Positions 6,213 through 7,599 of a stretch of DNA of 7,599 nucleotides are shown here, piece after piece. Source of the stretch: UBA5359 sp028699365 [NCBI: bacterium] (GTDB taxonomy: Bacteria; UBP13; UBA5359); assembly GCA_028699365.1 (NCBI GenBank), contig JAQVUQ010000126.1, forward strand, positions 1 through 7,599, given 5' to 3'. The notes below the pieces were generated by a model that was given only the letters and a program-made list of their open reading frames with translations, did not search any database and had not been told where the DNA came from. The position numbers and the translations under genes were made by a program. Position 1 is the first letter of the stretch. The number at the start of each line of letters is the position of its first letter.

Positions 6213-7406
6213 ATGAGAACATTTCTGTCGCAGAGGGCCGTAAACCTGAGCCCGTCGCCGACTATGGCCATAGATGCCAAGGCTAAACAGATGAAAGCCG
6301 ACGGCATAGATGTTATCGGCTTCGGTGCCGGCGAGCCTGATTTCGACACGCCCCAGCATGTCAAGCAGGCAGGGATCAAAGCCATCGAAGAGGGCTTTAC
6401 CAAATATACACCTGCTGCCGGCACTCTGGAACTGCGGAAGAGTATCTGTGAAAAACTGCAAAGAGACAACGGGCTGGATTACAAGCCCTCACAGATAGTG
6501 GTATCCAACGGAGCCAAGCACTCTCTTTACAATGCCATGCAGGTTCTGGTCGATGACGGAGACGAAGTCATCGTTCCCGCTCCGTACTGGGTCAGCTATA
6601 ACGAGCAGATCAAACTATGCGGCGGTGTGCCGGTAATAGTGGAAGCGGAAGCCGCACAGGGGTTCAGGATATCTCCGGAACAACTCGATGCTGCCGTAAC
6701 CGCCAGGACCAAAGCGGTAATCATAAACAGCCCCAGTAACCCGACGGGGATCGTTTACGATGCTTTGGAATTAAAGGCTTTGGCCGAGGTTATAGTACGT
6801 CACGGCATAATTTGCATATCCGACGAGATTTATGAAAAGCTCATTTATGAGGGAGAGCACGTCAGCATCGCTTCTTTCAACCCGGAGATAAAGAAGCTGA
6901 CAATCGTTATCAACGGTCTGTCCAAGAGCCACTGCATGACAGGCTGGCGCATAGGCTATGCCGCTGCCGAGGCGGAGATAGCCGTTGCCATGGCCGATCT
7001 GCAGAGCCAGACCACATCCAATCCCTCTTCCATCTCGCAGATGGCCAGCCTGGCGGCGCTGGCCGAAGAGCCCTGCACCAGAATGATAGAGGAATTCCGG
7101 CGCAGGAGGGATTATATGGTGGACGTGTTGAATTCTATTGAGGGGATAGATTGCCTCAAGCCGCCCGGCGCCTTCTACGTCTTCCCGGATATATCCGGGC
7201 TGTTCGGAAGAGGCTGCGGCGGTAGGACGATTGAGTCTTCTTCGGACCTGGCCGATTATTTACTGGAAGAGGTCGGAGTGGCTGTCGTACCGGGCATGGC
7301 GTTTGGGGCGGATAACTGTATCCGGCTGTCCTATGCAACCTCCATGGACAATATCGAGGAGGGCTTGCGCCGGATAGGGGAGGCTATAGAGCGATTTAGC
7401 ATGTAG
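6213..7406 (+). CDS. aspC: PLP-dependent class I aminotransferase, aspartate aminotransferase type
   Basis: A 397-residue cytoplasmic enzyme, full length for the prokaryotic (subgroup I-gamma, Bacillus AspB-like) aspartate aminotransferases. It would interconvert aspartate and 2-oxoglutarate with oxaloacetate and glutamate. Landmarks are GFGAGEPDFDTP (33-47), VSNGAKHSLYNA (97-108), APYWVSY (123-129), NSPSNPTG (172-179), SDEIYEKL (203-210), the cofactor lysine Lys238 in GLSKSHCMTGWRIGY, and Arg371 in IRLSYATS, the expected substrate-carboxylate ligand. SKSHCMTGWR replaces the usual SKAYAMTGWR around the lysine. The ATG has GGGGGAGG six bases upstream. It follows accB after 67 bases containing a hairpin and could be co-transcribed. 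Other substrates (aromatic amino acids, prephenate) cannot be excluded from sequence. Confidence 0.93.
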   Translation: MRTFLSQRAVNLSPSPTMAIDAKAKQMKADGIDVIGFGAGEPDFDTPQHVKQAGIKAIEEGFTKYTPAAGTLELRKSICEKLQRDNGLDYKPSQIVVSNGAKHSLYNAMQVLVDDGDEVIVPAPYWVSYNEQIKLCGGVPVIVEAEAAQGFRISPEQLDAAVTARTKAVIINSPSNPTGIVYDALELKALAEVIVRHGIICISDEIYEKLIYEGEHVSIASFNPEIKKLTIVINGLSKSHCMTGWRIGYAAAEAEIAVAMADLQSQTTSNPSSISQMASLAALAEEPCTRMIEEFRRRRDYMVDVLNSIEGIDCLKPPGAFYVFPDISGLFGRGCGGRTIESSSDLADYLLEEVGVAVVPGMAFGADNCIRLSYATSMDNIEEGLRRIGEAIERFSM

Positions 7407-7428
7407 CAGTTCAGGTGTTCAGGAGAAT

Positions 7429-7470
7429 ATGAAGATCGTATACTTGAATAATCTGCCGGAAGACTACTAA
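7429..7470 (+). other. Very short open frame, possibly the start of a lost gene
   Basis: AGGAG three bases before ATG leads to MKIVYLNNLPEDY and a TAA. Thirteen residues after the aminotransferase gene could be a leader peptide or the 5' stump of a gene interrupted by the inverted-repeat-rich sequence that follows. Chance is also possible. Confidence 0.2.
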
Positions 7471-7599
7471 AGGCTAAATAGCTTCGCGACAGGCTAAGCC
7501 TGTGAATGGGGGATTGAAGAAGATATAAAAGCATGAAACCATTCTTCACGACCTTGCGGGAGGGCGAGAGCCCGAACCCGTCCGGCAAAGCAAGTCCGG
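7471..7599. other. Repeat- and hairpin-rich stretch, possible structured RNA or mobile-intron end cut by the window
   Basis: No convincing gene is seen. Nested pairings on the plus strand: ACAGGC-TAA-GCCTGT (7489-7503); TGAAGAA (7515-7521) with TTCTTCA (7542-7548); and a stacked set TTGC/GCAA (7554-7557 with 7585-7588) enclosing GGG/CCC and GGGC-GAGA-GCCC (7562-7573). The word AGGCTAA occurs twice (7471, 7491) and GTCCGG twice near the end. The density of pairings suggests structured RNA such as a group II intron 5' domain or a leader of a gene outside the window, but I cannot assign a class. Confidence 0.35.

Overview
The window looks like a chromosomal segment of a Gram-positive (Firmicutes/Clostridia-like) bacterium. 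The main reasons are a groES-groEL operon under a consensus vegetative promoter and a perfect CIRCE operator (the HrcA site), strong GGAGG-type ribosome binding sites, and an FmdB / biotin carrier / aspartate-aminotransferase neighbourhood. The genus cannot be named from sequence alone.

Right part (about 3000-7410), well-kept core genes. On the minus strand groES and groEL form a two-gene chaperonin operon, with promoter plus extended CIRCE upstream and a strong intrinsic terminator downstream. Divergently, a perfect-consensus promoter drives a small FmdB-type zinc-ribbon gene that ends in its own terminator. An acetyl-CoA carboxylase biotin carrier gene (accB, without accC beside it) and a PLP aminotransferase of the aspartate type follow on the plus strand. 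The last ~190 bases contain nested inverted repeats and no convincing gene; they may begin a structured RNA or mobile intron cut by the window edge.

Left part (1-2910), a decaying defence/accessory island. On the minus strand the order is: (i) a 54-codon relic that I read as a DNA adenine methylase with its catalytic core deleted, (ii) an intact RhuM-family gene, (iii) wreckage of a GIY-YIG plus superfamily-2 helicase restriction-type protein with a frameshift, a large internal deletion and a lost C-terminus, and (iv) a short out-of-frame tail resembling a Tudor/CarD-like domain. The junctions methylase-rhuM and rhuM-nuclease both overlap by a few bases, which indicates one ancestral co-translated operon. 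A second, different RhuM copy, cut at the window start and 3'-truncated, converges from the other end. Beside it lies an ~87 bp minus-strand relic of groEL, closely related to the resident groEL.

The most notable point is that RhuM alone survives from a methylase-RhuM-helicase/nuclease cassette, and that a second RhuM remnant and a groEL scrap sit in the same island just downstream of the groESL terminator. Family assignments of the broken genes rest on recalled family sequence patterns and need database confirmation.
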